DNA from: a virus | DNA: 26,704 nucleotides | Direction: 5' to 3' (one strand) | Virus record (IMG/VR): IMGVR_UViG_3300025369_000827 | Location: 1-26,704 of that record | Notes under the pieces: model-generated | Told to the model about the DNA's origin: nothing | Database searches by the model: none | The model's input: only the letters and a program-made list of their open reading frames with translations | Part shown: positions 6,260 to 14,744 of the stretch, in pieces | How positions within the stretch are numbered: position 1 is the first letter of the stretch | Layout: every line of letters starts with the position of its first letter | Made by a program: the position numbers and the translations under genes

Positions 6260-7255
6260 ATGCAAATTAGAGAACTATCAAAGCCTGTTACAAGTAAAAA
6301 GCTAAACGAAAGCCTAGCTAAGAAATTTGGCTACCAGTTAAATCTAGCAAAGTTTACAGAAGCTCAGTTAGAAGATGTACGTAACAAACTACGTACTGAT
6401 ATGAGCCAACTTGAAGTAAATGAAAGTTTTGACAATTTGCAAGAACACCCAGCATATCAAAAGACTCGTGCATTGCTAGATGTTATCAATCAGGAAATTA
6501 TGGAACGTGAAGAAGGCAAGTGTCCAACATGCCATTGCGAACCATGCGAGTGCAAAGATGAAGAGCACGATCATAAGGCAGAGAAAAAAGAAGCTATGCG
6601 TAAAAAACTACAAGCTAGTAAAATGAAAGAAAAGGCTATGGAGCACAGCGTTCCAGCTAACTGGATTCGTAGTGCTATTCAACGTATTGAACTAGGCGAA
6701 TCAGACGAAGAAGAATTAACAGCAGAACTAACTACACGTTACGATCTAAACGAAAATACAGCAAACTATATTGTATACCTAGCAGAAGGCGAACAAGATA
6801 AAGCCGAAATTATTATGGCAACAAAAGATATGGTCGACCGTATCACAGGCTGGCTAGAAGATACTGCTCAATTGAAGACAGAAAACTTACTAGAACTTAC
6901 AGACTCTATAAGAGAAGCACTAGGCAGCGATGTTGCGCAACAATATTCAGAACAAGTTAAATCAGCACTAGAGGCAGTGTTCTCAGCATTAGAACAAAGT
7001 CGTGGCGGATTGCAAGGCGCATTGGCATTAGTATCAGGCGGTGAAGCTCCTACTATGGGAGCACCAGCTGGCGGTATGGGTGCAGAGCCTGCAATGGGTG
7101 GAGCACCAGCAATGGGTGGAGCACCTGAGGAAGCTGGACTTCCTCCAGAGGAAGAAGAAGTTCCTATGGCAGGCGGTGCCGCTGGCCGTGAAAAACGTGA
7201 AAGCGTTGATTACAGCCGCAGACTAGGCATTTTGTTAAACTCAAAAAAAAAGTAA
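6260..7255 (+). CDS. Putative prohead core/virion-associated protein, 331 aa, zero-frame product
   Basis: Starts MQIRELSKPVTSKKLNESLA. It has a small Cys/His cluster near residue 90-100 (CPTCHCEPCEC) that could bind zinc, a helical acidic middle, a long helical segment (about 190-255), a Met/Gly/Ala/Pro-rich repeat region (about 265-305, GGAPAMGGAP type) and a basic end. This resembles internal scaffold-like proteins of marine T4-like phages; the assignment is inference. The zero frame stops at TAA 7253-7255 directly after A AAA AAG. A -1 shift there would add 113 residues (see 7252-7593), giving a 444-aa product. Confidence 0.65.
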   Translation: MQIRELSKPVTSKKLNESLAKKFGYQLNLAKFTEAQLEDVRNKLRTDMSQLEVNESFDNLQEHPAYQKTRALLDVINQEIMEREEGKCPTCHCEPCECKDEEHDHKAEKKEAMRKKLQASKMKEKAMEHSVPANWIRSAIQRIELGESDEEELTAELTTRYDLNENTANYIVYLAEGEQDKAEIIMATKDMVDRITGWLEDTAQLKTENLLELTDSIREALGSDVAQQYSEQVKSALEAVFSALEQSRGGLQGALALVSGGEAPTMGAPAGGMGAEPAMGGAPAMGGAPEEAGLPPEEEEVPMAGGAAGREKRESVDYSRRLGILLNSKKK

Positions 7256-7303
7256 TCCTTGAAGCGTTAGGCACAGAGCCCTTAGAAGATGTTCTTTGGG
7301 CTC
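7246..7303 (+). promoter_or_regulatory. Candidate -1 ribosomal frameshift signal
   Basis: A AAA AAG (7246-7252), the best-known bacterial -1 slippery heptamer (as in E. coli dnaX), sits within a run of nine A and is followed at once by the zero-frame TAA. Downstream, GAGCCC (7276-7281) pairs with GGGCTC (7298-7303) and the inner AGAA with TTCT around a GATG loop. The 23-base spacer is longer than in typical stimulators. Confidence 0.6.
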
Positions 7304-7593
7304 TTCAAAGTGATGCCAACAACCAACACATTCCTACAGAATTAGACTGGCGAGCACTTGCAGTTGAACTACAGTCACGACAAGCGCCTGTAGTTGGATA
7401 TGATCAGTTCGACGCTCGTTGGAACGATCCAGAGGAAGGTCCTATCCTAAAGAAATATGTTCAGCGTTATGACGGCCATGGTCTGGTATTGAAGACAGAT
7501 GCTAACAGCGATGAAATGGGAGACGGCGAAGAACAAGGTCCAGACTTAGTAGCCAAAATGGCTAAAAGTGCAACTGATAAAGCAATGAAATAG
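7252..7593 (+). CDS. -1 frame extension of the 6260 gene, 113 aa, no start codon
   Basis: From GTA at 7252 the -1 frame is open for 113 codons to TAG 7591-7593. It begins VILEALGTEPLEDVLWALQS and contains QAPVVGYDQFDARWNDPEEG and an acidic, Lys-containing tail. The frame is open back to a TGA at about 7205-7210, and between that and the codons for DEMGDG near 7515 there is no ATG, GTG or TTG apart from a TTG near 7490. It is clearly protein-like, so it is probably reached from the 6260 gene by frameshifting. Alternatively the A9 tract has lost one base in this assembly, because ten A residues would join the frames. Confidence 0.7.
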   Translation, partial: VILEALGTEPLEDVLWALQSDANNQHIPTELDWRALAVELQSRQAPVVGYDQFDARWNDPEEGPILKKYVQRYDGHGLVLKTDANSDEMGDGEEQGPDLVAKMAKSATDKAMK

Positions 7594-7622
7594 TTGACAA
7601 AGTCATAAAGTTAGCGTATACT
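7594..7622 (+). promoter_or_regulatory. Strong sigma70 promoter for nuclease gene
   Basis: TTGACA (7594-7599), 17-base spacer, TATACT (7617-7622). The ATG at 7630 lies 7 bases past the -10 box, where transcription should begin, so the mRNA is expected to be leaderless. Confidence 0.85.
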
Positions 7623-7629
7623 AATTAAT

Positions 7630-8346
7630 ATGACTTTACTAAAAGAACGGTATAACTACACACCTATCAGCAGAGAAAGTGTAGAAGGCAAACGCTTATA
7701 TGCGACACCGGATGGCTCTAAAGTTCCTAGCGTAACTACCATCTTAGATAAAACAAAACCTAAAGAAAAAATCGAAGCATTGATGGCCTGGAAACGTCGT
7801 GTAGGAGAAGCTAAGGCACAAGAAATTGTAACTGAGGCGGCGGGTCGTGGTACTCGTATGCATAAATTTCTCGAAGACTATGTTAAAACAGGAGTAATTA
7901 ATGCTCCGGGTACTAATCCTTATAGTAAACAAAGCCATGCTATGGCTAATGTAGTTATTTCACAAGGATTGTGTAATGTAAACGAAATTTGGGGAGTAGA
8001 AGTTCCGTTGTATTTTCCAGGACTTTACGCAGGAACTACGGACGGTTGCGGTTTGCATCTAAATGAAGAAGCAATTATCGACTATAAGCAAACTAATAAA
8101 CCTAAAAAAGAAGAGTGGATTGAAGACTATTATCTACAGCTAACAGCCTATGCTCTAGCACATAACGAAGTACACGGAACTAACATTCGCAAAGGTGTAG
8201 TTTTAATGTGCGTAAGTCCTAAAATGAACGAACAACTAGAAATGATAGATGTACCCGTTTATCAGGAATTTATACTAAAACCTGAAGATTTTGCCTATTG
8301 GGAAGGCAAATGGTGGGACCGGGTGGAGCAGTACTACGCTTTGTGA
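7630..8346 (+). CDS. PD-(D/E)XK (RecB/Cas4-like) exonuclease, 238 aa
   Basis: Shows the motif order of RecB/Cas4-family nucleases: a conserved G-T-R-M-H-K-F-L-E helix (about residues 74-82, with the His typical of these enzymes), E-V-P-L-Y, then AGTTDG (Asp of motif II), then AIIDYKQT (D-x-K, motif III) and the trailing QLTAYA helix. Such enzymes use Mg2+ to cut DNA ends and act in phage recombination or host DNA breakdown. There is no cysteine cluster, so no Fe-S domain as in true Cas4. It has its own sigma70 promoter, without a leader or Shine-Dalgarno, which suggests early expression. Confidence 0.8.
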   Translation: MTLLKERYNYTPISRESVEGKRLYATPDGSKVPSVTTILDKTKPKEKIEALMAWKRRVGEAKAQEIVTEAAGRGTRMHKFLEDYVKTGVINAPGTNPYSKQSHAMANVVISQGLCNVNEIWGVEVPLYFPGLYAGTTDGCGLHLNEEAIIDYKQTNKPKKEEWIEDYYLQLTAYALAHNEVHGTNIRKGVVLMCVSPKMNEQLEMIDVPVYQEFILKPEDFAYWEGKWWDRVEQYYAL

Positions 8347-8352
8347 TAAATA
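8345..8352 (+). promoter_or_regulatory. Late-type promoter GATAAATA
   Basis: Overlaps the TGA stop of the nuclease gene and precedes the tail spike ATG at 8374, which has a GAGGG Shine-Dalgarno. One mismatch from TATAAATA. Confidence 0.6.
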
Positions 8353-8373
8353 TTCCATAAGAGGGATAATTTC

Positions 8374-10275
8374 ATGGCCGTTGTACAGATAAGCAGAATA
8401 CAAGTTAGACGTGGCAAAATTAATAGTGGTACTGGATTACCACAGTTAGCCAGCGGCGAATTAGCATGGTCCGTAGACAGTCAAGAATTGTTTATTGGCA
8501 ATGGTGCAGTAAGTGAAGGTGCACCTGCTGTTGGCAATACTAAAATTATTACAGTTAACGATTTAAATTTCAACAATAATTTGTTGAATATTATACAGTA
8601 TTTGTATAAGGCTAACGATACAACAATACAAACTGGCCCAACAGCTAACAATCCAGTATTACGCCAATTACAAGATTGGATGGATGATCACACTAATGCT
8701 AAAGCATTTGGCGCAGCCGCCGATGGCATCACTGATGACACTTCAGCATTGCAAAGAGCAGTTAATCAACTATTTCTAAACCCAGCTACTAAAGCTAGTG
8801 CCAACACTGCCGCTGGATATACAAATCGCCGTGTCTTAGAATTACCTGCTGGAAAATACTATACATCTAGTCCTATATTTTTACCGAGCTTTACAACAAT
8901 AGTTGGAGCTGGTGTAGATAAAACTTTGATTTATTACGATCCGGTTAGTACAATAACAGCAACTACTTTGTCTTTAAATAAAACAGTTGTTACAACTTCA
9001 GCTACTACATCAATGATAGGAGCAACTATTACTGGTACTGGAATTCCTGCAGGAACTACTGTAGTATCTGTAGTAGCAGGTACAAGTTTGTATCTTAGTG
9101 CGTATACTACAAGCGGAGTAACTGCCGGTTCATTCACCATTACTTTATCAGGCGCGGCATTTCAAACTGTAAATGATTATAGCACTATAGGATCTCCTAG
9201 TCCATTAAGCGCAACTGACAGCGGTACGCAAACACGTGGTATAAGTGTTAGCAATTTATCAATAACTACACCTACAGGTATCAATGCATGTTTACAACTG
9301 GATGCAGTACGTGATAGTACATTTGAAAATTTACATTTAGTTGGAACTTGGGGAACTGTGTTCAACGCTTCTAGTTCAGGTATTGTTTTAAATGCACTAA
9401 GTTCTTTAATAACATGCGAACACAACATTTTTAAAAATATTAAGTTTGAAAGTTTTACCTATGGTGTATTTTCAAATCAAGACATTCTTAATAACCTATT
9501 TGAAGATTGTTTAGTAACTGATACATATCAAGGATTCAGTTTGGGAACAGGATCTAACGGTAGTAGTGTTGGACAACAATATGGTCCTAGAGAAACTACT
9601 ATAACTACAACAAAATTTATTAATATAAAACGACATGCAGTTTACATAGAGTTTGGCACAGGAAATACTACTGACAATTGTAGATATTACAATGTAGGAT
9701 GTAACGGAGGTGGTAATGCATTATACGCTACTTATCCGCAAGTATACTTTGCAACTTATGGCAATACTAGTATAAATGATAGGTCAGATAGAGTTGACGA
9801 TTTATCCACACTTAACTTAACTACTTTATATAAACCTGAAATATCAGGACACGCAATTTATACATTACATGGTTGGAAGGAAATTACACTAGGATATATT
9901 ACTACTCCGGTACTAGCTTTTAGATTACCGGTGGGCACTGATTTGGCTGGAGTACCAACTGGGTCTATTACACATACTATCGATTATGTGTATACTAGTA
10001 CAACAAATAATTTTAGTCGTAAAGGTGTAATGACTATCACTGGAAATATTGCTAATGGCTTAATACAATTAAGCGATGAGTTTGATTTTGTTGGAACTGA
10101 TATTGATGGATCTAAACAATTACTATTAGATTTTACAGCCAGCTATATCGATGCTAGCGGAGCGCCATACACAGGTGCCGCCGGCCAAGTACCAAATACT
10201 ATTACAGTATACTATACCAATAATTATTCTGCCGATACCGGCACGTTTAACTATCGTCGTACCACTTCATTATAA
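8374..10275 (+). CDS. Tail spike/fibre with Mtd-like N-terminus and pectate-lyase-type beta-helix, 633 aa
   Basis: Residues about 1-55 (ISRIQVRRG...LASGELAWSVDSQELFIGNG) match the pattern of the major-tropism-determinant N-terminal attachment domain. From about residue 108, AKAFGAAADGITDDTSALQR is the signature start of a pectate-lyase-3/right-handed beta-helix, followed by LELPAGKYY. The beta-helix probably binds or cleaves surface polysaccharide. At about residues 193-260 a Thr/Ser-rich Ig-like segment with GTGIPAGTTVVSV interrupts the helix. The C-terminus is beta-rich and may trimerise. It is preceded by a late-type promoter, consistent with a structural role. Confidence 0.82.
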   Translation: MAVVQISRIQVRRGKINSGTGLPQLASGELAWSVDSQELFIGNGAVSEGAPAVGNTKIITVNDLNFNNNLLNIIQYLYKANDTTIQTGPTANNPVLRQLQDWMDDHTNAKAFGAAADGITDDTSALQRAVNQLFLNPATKASANTAAGYTNRRVLELPAGKYYTSSPIFLPSFTTIVGAGVDKTLIYYDPVSTITATTLSLNKTVVTTSATTSMIGATITGTGIPAGTTVVSVVAGTSLYLSAYTTSGVTAGSFTITLSGAAFQTVNDYSTIGSPSPLSATDSGTQTRGISVSNLSITTPTGINACLQLDAVRDSTFENLHLVGTWGTVFNASSSGIVLNALSSLITCEHNIFKNIKFESFTYGVFSNQDILNNLFEDCLVTDTYQGFSLGTGSNGSSVGQQYGPRETTITTTKFINIKRHAVYIEFGTGNTTDNCRYYNVGCNGGGNALYATYPQVYFATYGNTSINDRSDRVDDLSTLNLTTLYKPEISGHAIYTLHGWKEITLGYITTPVLAFRLPVGTDLAGVPTGSITHTIDYVYTSTTNNFSRKGVMTITGNIANGLIQLSDEFDFVGTDIDGSKQLLLDFTASYIDASGAPYTGAAGQVPNTITVYYTNNYSADTGTFNYRRTTSL

Positions 10276-10484
10276 TTGCCGTTTTGGTAGACGGCAACTA
10301 TAAATGCGTATATTATTATGATTGTAGAAGAGATATTTCTCTTCTCGATTCAAAAATCATATATAAATCCCTTAAAACCCCATATAAATTGTTGACTATG
10401 AAGAAGTTTTGTCTCTGTTTTTTACATCACTAAATACTTCCTAAAACACATAAAATATAAGATATAACCTTCATAAAGTAGAGA
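10276..10484 (+). promoter_or_regulatory. Intergenic region before nrdA: two hairpins and repeated late-type motifs
   Basis: No gene seen here. TTGCCGT (10276-10282) pairs with ACGGCAA (10291-10297), and GAAGAGA / TATT / TCTCTTC (10327-10344) is a perfect hairpin. Neither is followed by a long T-run, so termination is uncertain. TATAAAT-type boxes occur near 10299, 10361 and 10383, and TAAATA at 10431-10436. No convincing sigma70 promoter was found. The nrdA start has only a weak site (TAGAGA). Confidence 0.5.
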
Positions 10485-12800
10485 ATGACAAAGATAACAG
10501 TAATTAAAAGAAACGGTAACAAAGAGCCGTTGACTATTGAAAAGTGGCAAGCTCAAATTGCCAAAGTTTGCCAAGGCATTGCCGATGTTAGTCAGAGTAT
10601 GATTGAAATTAAAAGTCAACCACACTTCTACGATGGCATTACAACTAACGAAATCGATAATATTACTTTACGTGCGATAGTTGATTTGATTGATGTCGAA
10701 TCAAATCCAGACATTGGCCATACCAATTATCAATACGTAGCAGGTAAGCAACGTTTATCAATGCTACGCAAAGATGTCTATGGTAGTTACGATGTTCCGC
10801 ATCTTTATACTATTGTAAAGAAAAATGTCGAAGTAGGTTTATATAGTCCAGAGTTGCTTGAGTGGTACACTGAGGAAGATTGGAACAAAATGAATGACAT
10901 GCTGGATCATGAAAAAGATGAACAGTATGGATACGCAAGCATTGAACAATTGATAGAAAAATATTTGGTACGCAATCGTGCGACAAAGGAAATTTATGAA
11001 ACTCCACAAATTAGATATATTGTGGCAGCGGCTACTGTCTTCCACAAAGAAGAACCGAATACTGCAAGAATGCGTTACATTAAAGAATATTATAACGCGG
11101 CATCCGATGGGTTGTTTACTCTTGCTACACCTGTCCTGGCTGGGCTTGGCACTCCTACTAAACAGTTTTCTAGTTGTGTGCTTATCCGCAGTGACGACGA
11201 TTTGGATAGCATCTTTGCTAGTGGAGAGATGATGGCTAAGTATGCCAGTAAACGTGCGGGGATCGGATTGGAAATCGGTCGACTACGCCCATTGGGCTCC
11301 CCAATTCGCGGTGGCGAAATCATGCATACTGGTATGATACCATTCTTAAAGAAATGGTTCGGAGATTTACGCTCATGCAGTCAAGGAGGTATTCGTAATG
11401 CAAGTGCTACAGTATTTTATCCCATTTGGCATCATCAGTTTGATGATCTTATTGTTCTTAAGAACAACCAAGGCACAGAGGAAACAAGAGTTAGACACAT
11501 GGACTACGGAGTTGTCCTTAGCAAGTTCTTTTGGCGCCGCTTCAAGAACAAAGAAAACATTACCTTCTTTGATCCGAATGAAGTACCCGACTTATATGAA
11601 GCCTTTTATCGTAATACAGAGAAATTTGAAGAACTGTATGTAAAATATGAAAAGCGTACAGACTTACGTAAGAAAGTTATGAACGCAGAGGATGTATTCA
11701 AAGGTGGCATTCTAAAAGAGCGTACAGACACAGGACGTATCTATCTTGTGTTTATCGACAATGTGCAAAATCAAGGCCCATTTGATCCTGAGTATCATAC
11801 TATCTATCAAAGTAACTTGTGTTGTGAAATCCTATTGCCTACAAAATCTTTCAAACGTCTGGATGACATCGAAGGTCGCATAGCGTTATGTACGTTAGGA
11901 TCAATCAACTGGGGAGCTTTCCGTAATCCAGAAGACATGCGTCGGGCTTGTCGTATTTTACAACGTAGCCTATGCAACATTCTAGATTATCAAGACTTCT
12001 TATCTATACAAAGTAAACTAAGTAATGATGAAATACAGCCATTAGGCATTGGTGTTACTAACCTGGCCTACTGGCATGCAAAGCGTGGTCTTAAGTATGG
12101 CGATAAAGATGCCTTACAAGATGTTAAATCCTGGATGGAACATCAAGCCTTCTACTTGACAGAAGCTACAGTAGAATTGGCGAAAGAACGCGGATCGTGT
12201 ACACATAGTGATAAGACACGATATGGTCAAGGCATATTCCCTTGGGAATTACGAGCAGAGGGTGTTAATGAGTTAGCAAACTTTGCCCCAGAACTTGACT
12301 GGGAAACACTACGTACTAATATGAAGCAGTACGGAGTACGCAATGCAACCTTAATGGCTATTGCACCAGTTGAAAGCAGTAGTGTTGTTATAAACAGCAC
12401 TAATGGAATTGAGTTACCCATGAGTTTGATCAGCGTTAAGGAAAGTAAAGCAGGATCATTTATTCAAGTTGTTCCTGAATATCATAAACTTAAAAACAAA
12501 TATCAACTCATGTGGGATCAAAAGGATTGCGATGGATATCTTAAAACAGCCGCAATACTTGCCGCCTATGTTGACCAGAGTATAAGTACTAACACATTTT
12601 ACAATCCAGCACATTGGGCAGATCGTAAAGTGCCAACTACATTGATTATTAAAAATCTAATGCAGGCACATATTTGGGGGTTGAAGACATTCTACTACAG
12701 TTTAATTAACAAAGCTGGTAGTAAGGCTGTTGAAGATATACAACCGTTAGAAGTAATAGACTTTGATAACGAAGAAGATTGCGAGGCTTGTAAACTATAA
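10485..12800 (+). CDS. nrdA: Ribonucleoside-diphosphate reductase class Ia, alpha (large) subunit
   Basis: Catalyses reduction of NDPs to dNDPs with the NrdB radical subunit. All key parts are visible: an N-terminal ATP-cone (residues about 3-95), the redox pair Cys231 (QFSSC) and Cys469 (ALCTLGS), the active site N-L-C-C-E with Asn444, radical Cys446 and Glu448, the radical-transfer tyrosines Tyr737-Tyr738 (FYYSLIN) and the C-terminal redox pair in CEACKL. At 771 aa it is full length and should be active. It starts an operon with a dioxygenase gene, nrdB and glutaredoxin, supplying dNTPs for phage DNA synthesis. Its stop overlaps the next start by one base. Confidence 0.97.
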   Translation: MTKITVIKRNGNKEPLTIEKWQAQIAKVCQGIADVSQSMIEIKSQPHFYDGITTNEIDNITLRAIVDLIDVESNPDIGHTNYQYVAGKQRLSMLRKDVYGSYDVPHLYTIVKKNVEVGLYSPELLEWYTEEDWNKMNDMLDHEKDEQYGYASIEQLIEKYLVRNRATKEIYETPQIRYIVAAATVFHKEEPNTARMRYIKEYYNAASDGLFTLATPVLAGLGTPTKQFSSCVLIRSDDDLDSIFASGEMMAKYASKRAGIGLEIGRLRPLGSPIRGGEIMHTGMIPFLKKWFGDLRSCSQGGIRNASATVFYPIWHHQFDDLIVLKNNQGTEETRVRHMDYGVVLSKFFWRRFKNKENITFFDPNEVPDLYEAFYRNTEKFEELYVKYEKRTDLRKKVMNAEDVFKGGILKERTDTGRIYLVFIDNVQNQGPFDPEYHTIYQSNLCCEILLPTKSFKRLDDIEGRIALCTLGSINWGAFRNPEDMRRACRILQRSLCNILDYQDFLSIQSKLSNDEIQPLGIGVTNLAYWHAKRGLKYGDKDALQDVKSWMEHQAFYLTEATVELAKERGSCTHSDKTRYGQGIFPWELRAEGVNELANFAPELDWETLRTNMKQYGVRNATLMAIAPVESSSVVINSTNGIELPMSLISVKESKAGSFIQVVPEYHKLKNKYQLMWDQKDCDGYLKTAAILAAYVDQSISTNTFYNPAHWADRKVPTTLIIKNLMQAHIWGLKTFYYSLINKAGSKAVEDIQPLEVIDFDNEEDCEACKL

Positions 12801-13402
12801 TGCATCTAAATCCAGTATTTTCGATACCTCTTTGGTCGGACATTTTATACGAAATATCTGATCAAAACTTATCCGATGCAGAAACTTATTTGCATCAATT
12901 GAATCGTCAAGATAATTTTGGAAGAAATATTTCCAATCGAGGAAAATCTTTTCAAAGTAAGACTAAGTTCACAGAAGATTTTGTCGACACACCTTTAGAA
13001 AATATTTTAGAAATTATTCTTACACGTTTACAAAATTGCATGGCAGACTTAGATTCTCCAAAAGAATTAGAATTCGAATCATTATGGTTTAATATTAATT
13101 CCGAATCTGGTTACAATGTTGTCCATACTCATAGCGGAATTTTATCCGGCACATTTTATATTAGTATACCCGAACCTGCGGCACCATTGAAAATTACTAG
13201 AGAATTTGATATGATAAATCATTTTTGGGGATCTATCGAAAGTCGTCATCGTACACCGATAACTTCTACGGTTGCTACTCTAGTACCAGAACCTAAATTG
13301 TTAGTAGCCTTTCCTAGTTTTATGCCTCACGGTGTAGAACAGAATATGGCAAAAGAAGATAGAATAAGTCTATCATTTAACACAAGAATAAAACGAACAT
13401 GA
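12800..13402 (+). CDS. 2-oxoglutarate/Fe(II) oxygenase-like protein (TIGR02466 type), 200 aa
   Basis: The body has the pattern of the TIGR02466 putative 2OG-Fe(II) oxygenases common in aquatic phages: LWFNINSESGYNVVHTHSG with the HxH metal site, SGTFYISIP, then LVAFPSFMPHGVEQN with the distal His, and a final RISLSFNTRI strand with the Arg expected to bind 2-oxoglutarate. Substrate is unknown; relatives hydroxylate proteins or small molecules. It lies between nrdA and nrdB, overlapping one base with the first and 4 bases (ATGA) with the second, so it is surely co-expressed with the reductase. Confidence 0.8.
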   Translation: MHLNPVFSIPLWSDILYEISDQNLSDAETYLHQLNRQDNFGRNISNRGKSFQSKTKFTEDFVDTPLENILEIILTRLQNCMADLDSPKELEFESLWFNINSESGYNVVHTHSGILSGTFYISIPEPAAPLKITREFDMINHFWGSIESRHRTPITSTVATLVPEPKLLVAFPSFMPHGVEQNMAKEDRISLSFNTRIKRT

Positions 13403-14499
13403 GCCAAGCACAATATAATTTAAACACAAAGACAGACTATCTCAATCGAAAGATGTTCTTGGATCCTGCAGGTCCAGTGACCATTCAAAGATTTGAGGAA
13501 GTAAAATATAAAAAGATTGCAGACTTTGATGCAACAGCACGTGGATTCTTTTGGCAACCAGAAGAAATTAGTTTGAGTAAAGATGCTAATGACTTTAAAG
13601 ATGCCAGCGAAGCTATCAAACACATCTTTACAAGCAATCTATTACGACAGACTGCGTTAGATAGTTTACAAGGACGCGGCCCAACACAAGTGTTTACACC
13701 AGTATGCAGTATTCCTGAGCTAGAAGCATTAATGTATAATTGGGGATTTTTTGAAACAAACATTCATAGCAAAAGCTATAGTCATATAATCCGTAACATT
13801 TATAATGTGCCTAAGGATATATTCAACACTATTCACGACACACAAGAAATTGTTAGTATGGCATCAAGTGTTGGCAAATATTATGATGCACTTCATCTTA
13901 TCAATTGCCGTAAAGAAGCCGGAGAAAAGATCAATGAACAAACACATATTAAAGCCATTTGGATGGCTCTTAATGCTAGTTACGCCCTCGAAGCCTTCCG
14001 CTTCATGGTATCATTTGCAACTTCTCTTGCAATGGTAGAGAATAAGATTTTTATTGGTAATGGCAACATTATCAGTTTGATTCTACAGGATGAACTACTA
14101 CACAAAGGTTGGACTGCTTATATTATCAATCAAGTAGTCAAAGAAGATCCACGTTTTGTAGAAGCCAAAGAAGAATGTGAGCAGGAAGTTTATCAAATGT
14201 ACATGGATGTTATCCGTGAAGAAAAAGATTGGGCAGTCTATTTGTTTAAGAAAGGTCCGGTAATCGGCCTTAATGCAAATATTCTAATTGATTTTGTCGA
14301 TTATACCGCGGTCAGTGCTTTAAAGGATATCGGTATTAAGTATCAACAGACTGCTCCAAAATCAACTCCGATTCCTTGGTTCAATAAACATTCAGATACA
14401 AGTAAAAAACAAACTGCACTACAAGAAAACGAATCGACTAATTATGTAATTGGTATTATGGGAGAAGGTATTGACTACGATGCCTTGCCTGCGCTATAA
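13399..14499 (+). CDS. nrdB: Ribonucleoside-diphosphate reductase class Ia, beta (radical) subunit
   Basis: Holds the diiron-tyrosyl radical that starts NrdA catalysis. Visible ligands: Asp88 (LDSLQGRG), Glu119, His123, radical Tyr127 (IHSKSYSHI), the Glu in LEAFRFMVSF, and Glu/His in QDELLHKG. 366 aa is the normal length. By my count Glu119 and His123 are four residues apart (ETNIH), whereas E. coli NrdB has three (ETIH), so one residue is inserted inside the ligand helix. The C-terminus ends YDALPAL, the tail that docks to NrdA. It is coupled to the oxygenase gene by ATGA. Confidence 0.96.
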   Translation: MSQAQYNLNTKTDYLNRKMFLDPAGPVTIQRFEEVKYKKIADFDATARGFFWQPEEISLSKDANDFKDASEAIKHIFTSNLLRQTALDSLQGRGPTQVFTPVCSIPELEALMYNWGFFETNIHSKSYSHIIRNIYNVPKDIFNTIHDTQEIVSMASSVGKYYDALHLINCRKEAGEKINEQTHIKAIWMALNASYALEAFRFMVSFATSLAMVENKIFIGNGNIISLILQDELLHKGWTAYIINQVVKEDPRFVEAKEECEQEVYQMYMDVIREEKDWAVYLFKKGPVIGLNANILIDFVDYTAVSALKDIGIKYQQTAPKSTPIPWFNKHSDTSKKQTALQENESTNYVIGIMGEGIDYDALPAL

Positions 14500-14517
14500 T
14501 AACACAAAGGAAATATT

Positions 14518-14742
14518 ATGACAGCTATTGTATGGAGTAAAAATCAATGTCCTTATTGCGATCAAGCAAAGGCATTGTTAAAAATGAAAGGTATTGAATT
14601 CGAAGAACGCAATATTAATAAAGATTACACACGTGAACAATTACTGGAAGCAGTACCCAATGCCAGAACTGTGCCGCAGATATTTTTAGACGATAAATTA
14701 ATAGGCGGGTTTACAGAACTCAAAAAACATTTCGAAGGATAA
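14518..14742 (+). CDS. Glutaredoxin, 74 aa
   Basis: Thioredoxin-fold redox protein with the CPYC active site (Cys11, Cys14), the TVPQIF cis-proline loop and the GGFTEL glutathione-binding segment. It regenerates the NrdA C-terminal cysteines, which fits its place directly after nrdB (functional equivalent of T4 nrdC). Length is typical. A GGAAA Shine-Dalgarno precedes the ATG. Confidence 0.95.
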   Translation: MTAIVWSKNQCPYCDQAKALLKMKGIEFEERNINKDYTREQLLEAVPNARTVPQIFLDDKLIGGFTELKKHFEG

Positions 14743-14744
14743 AC

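Noticed and set aside
10392-10420. TTGACT near 10392 as a sigma70 promoter for nrdA
   Set aside because: No acceptable -10 box lies 16-18 bases downstream.
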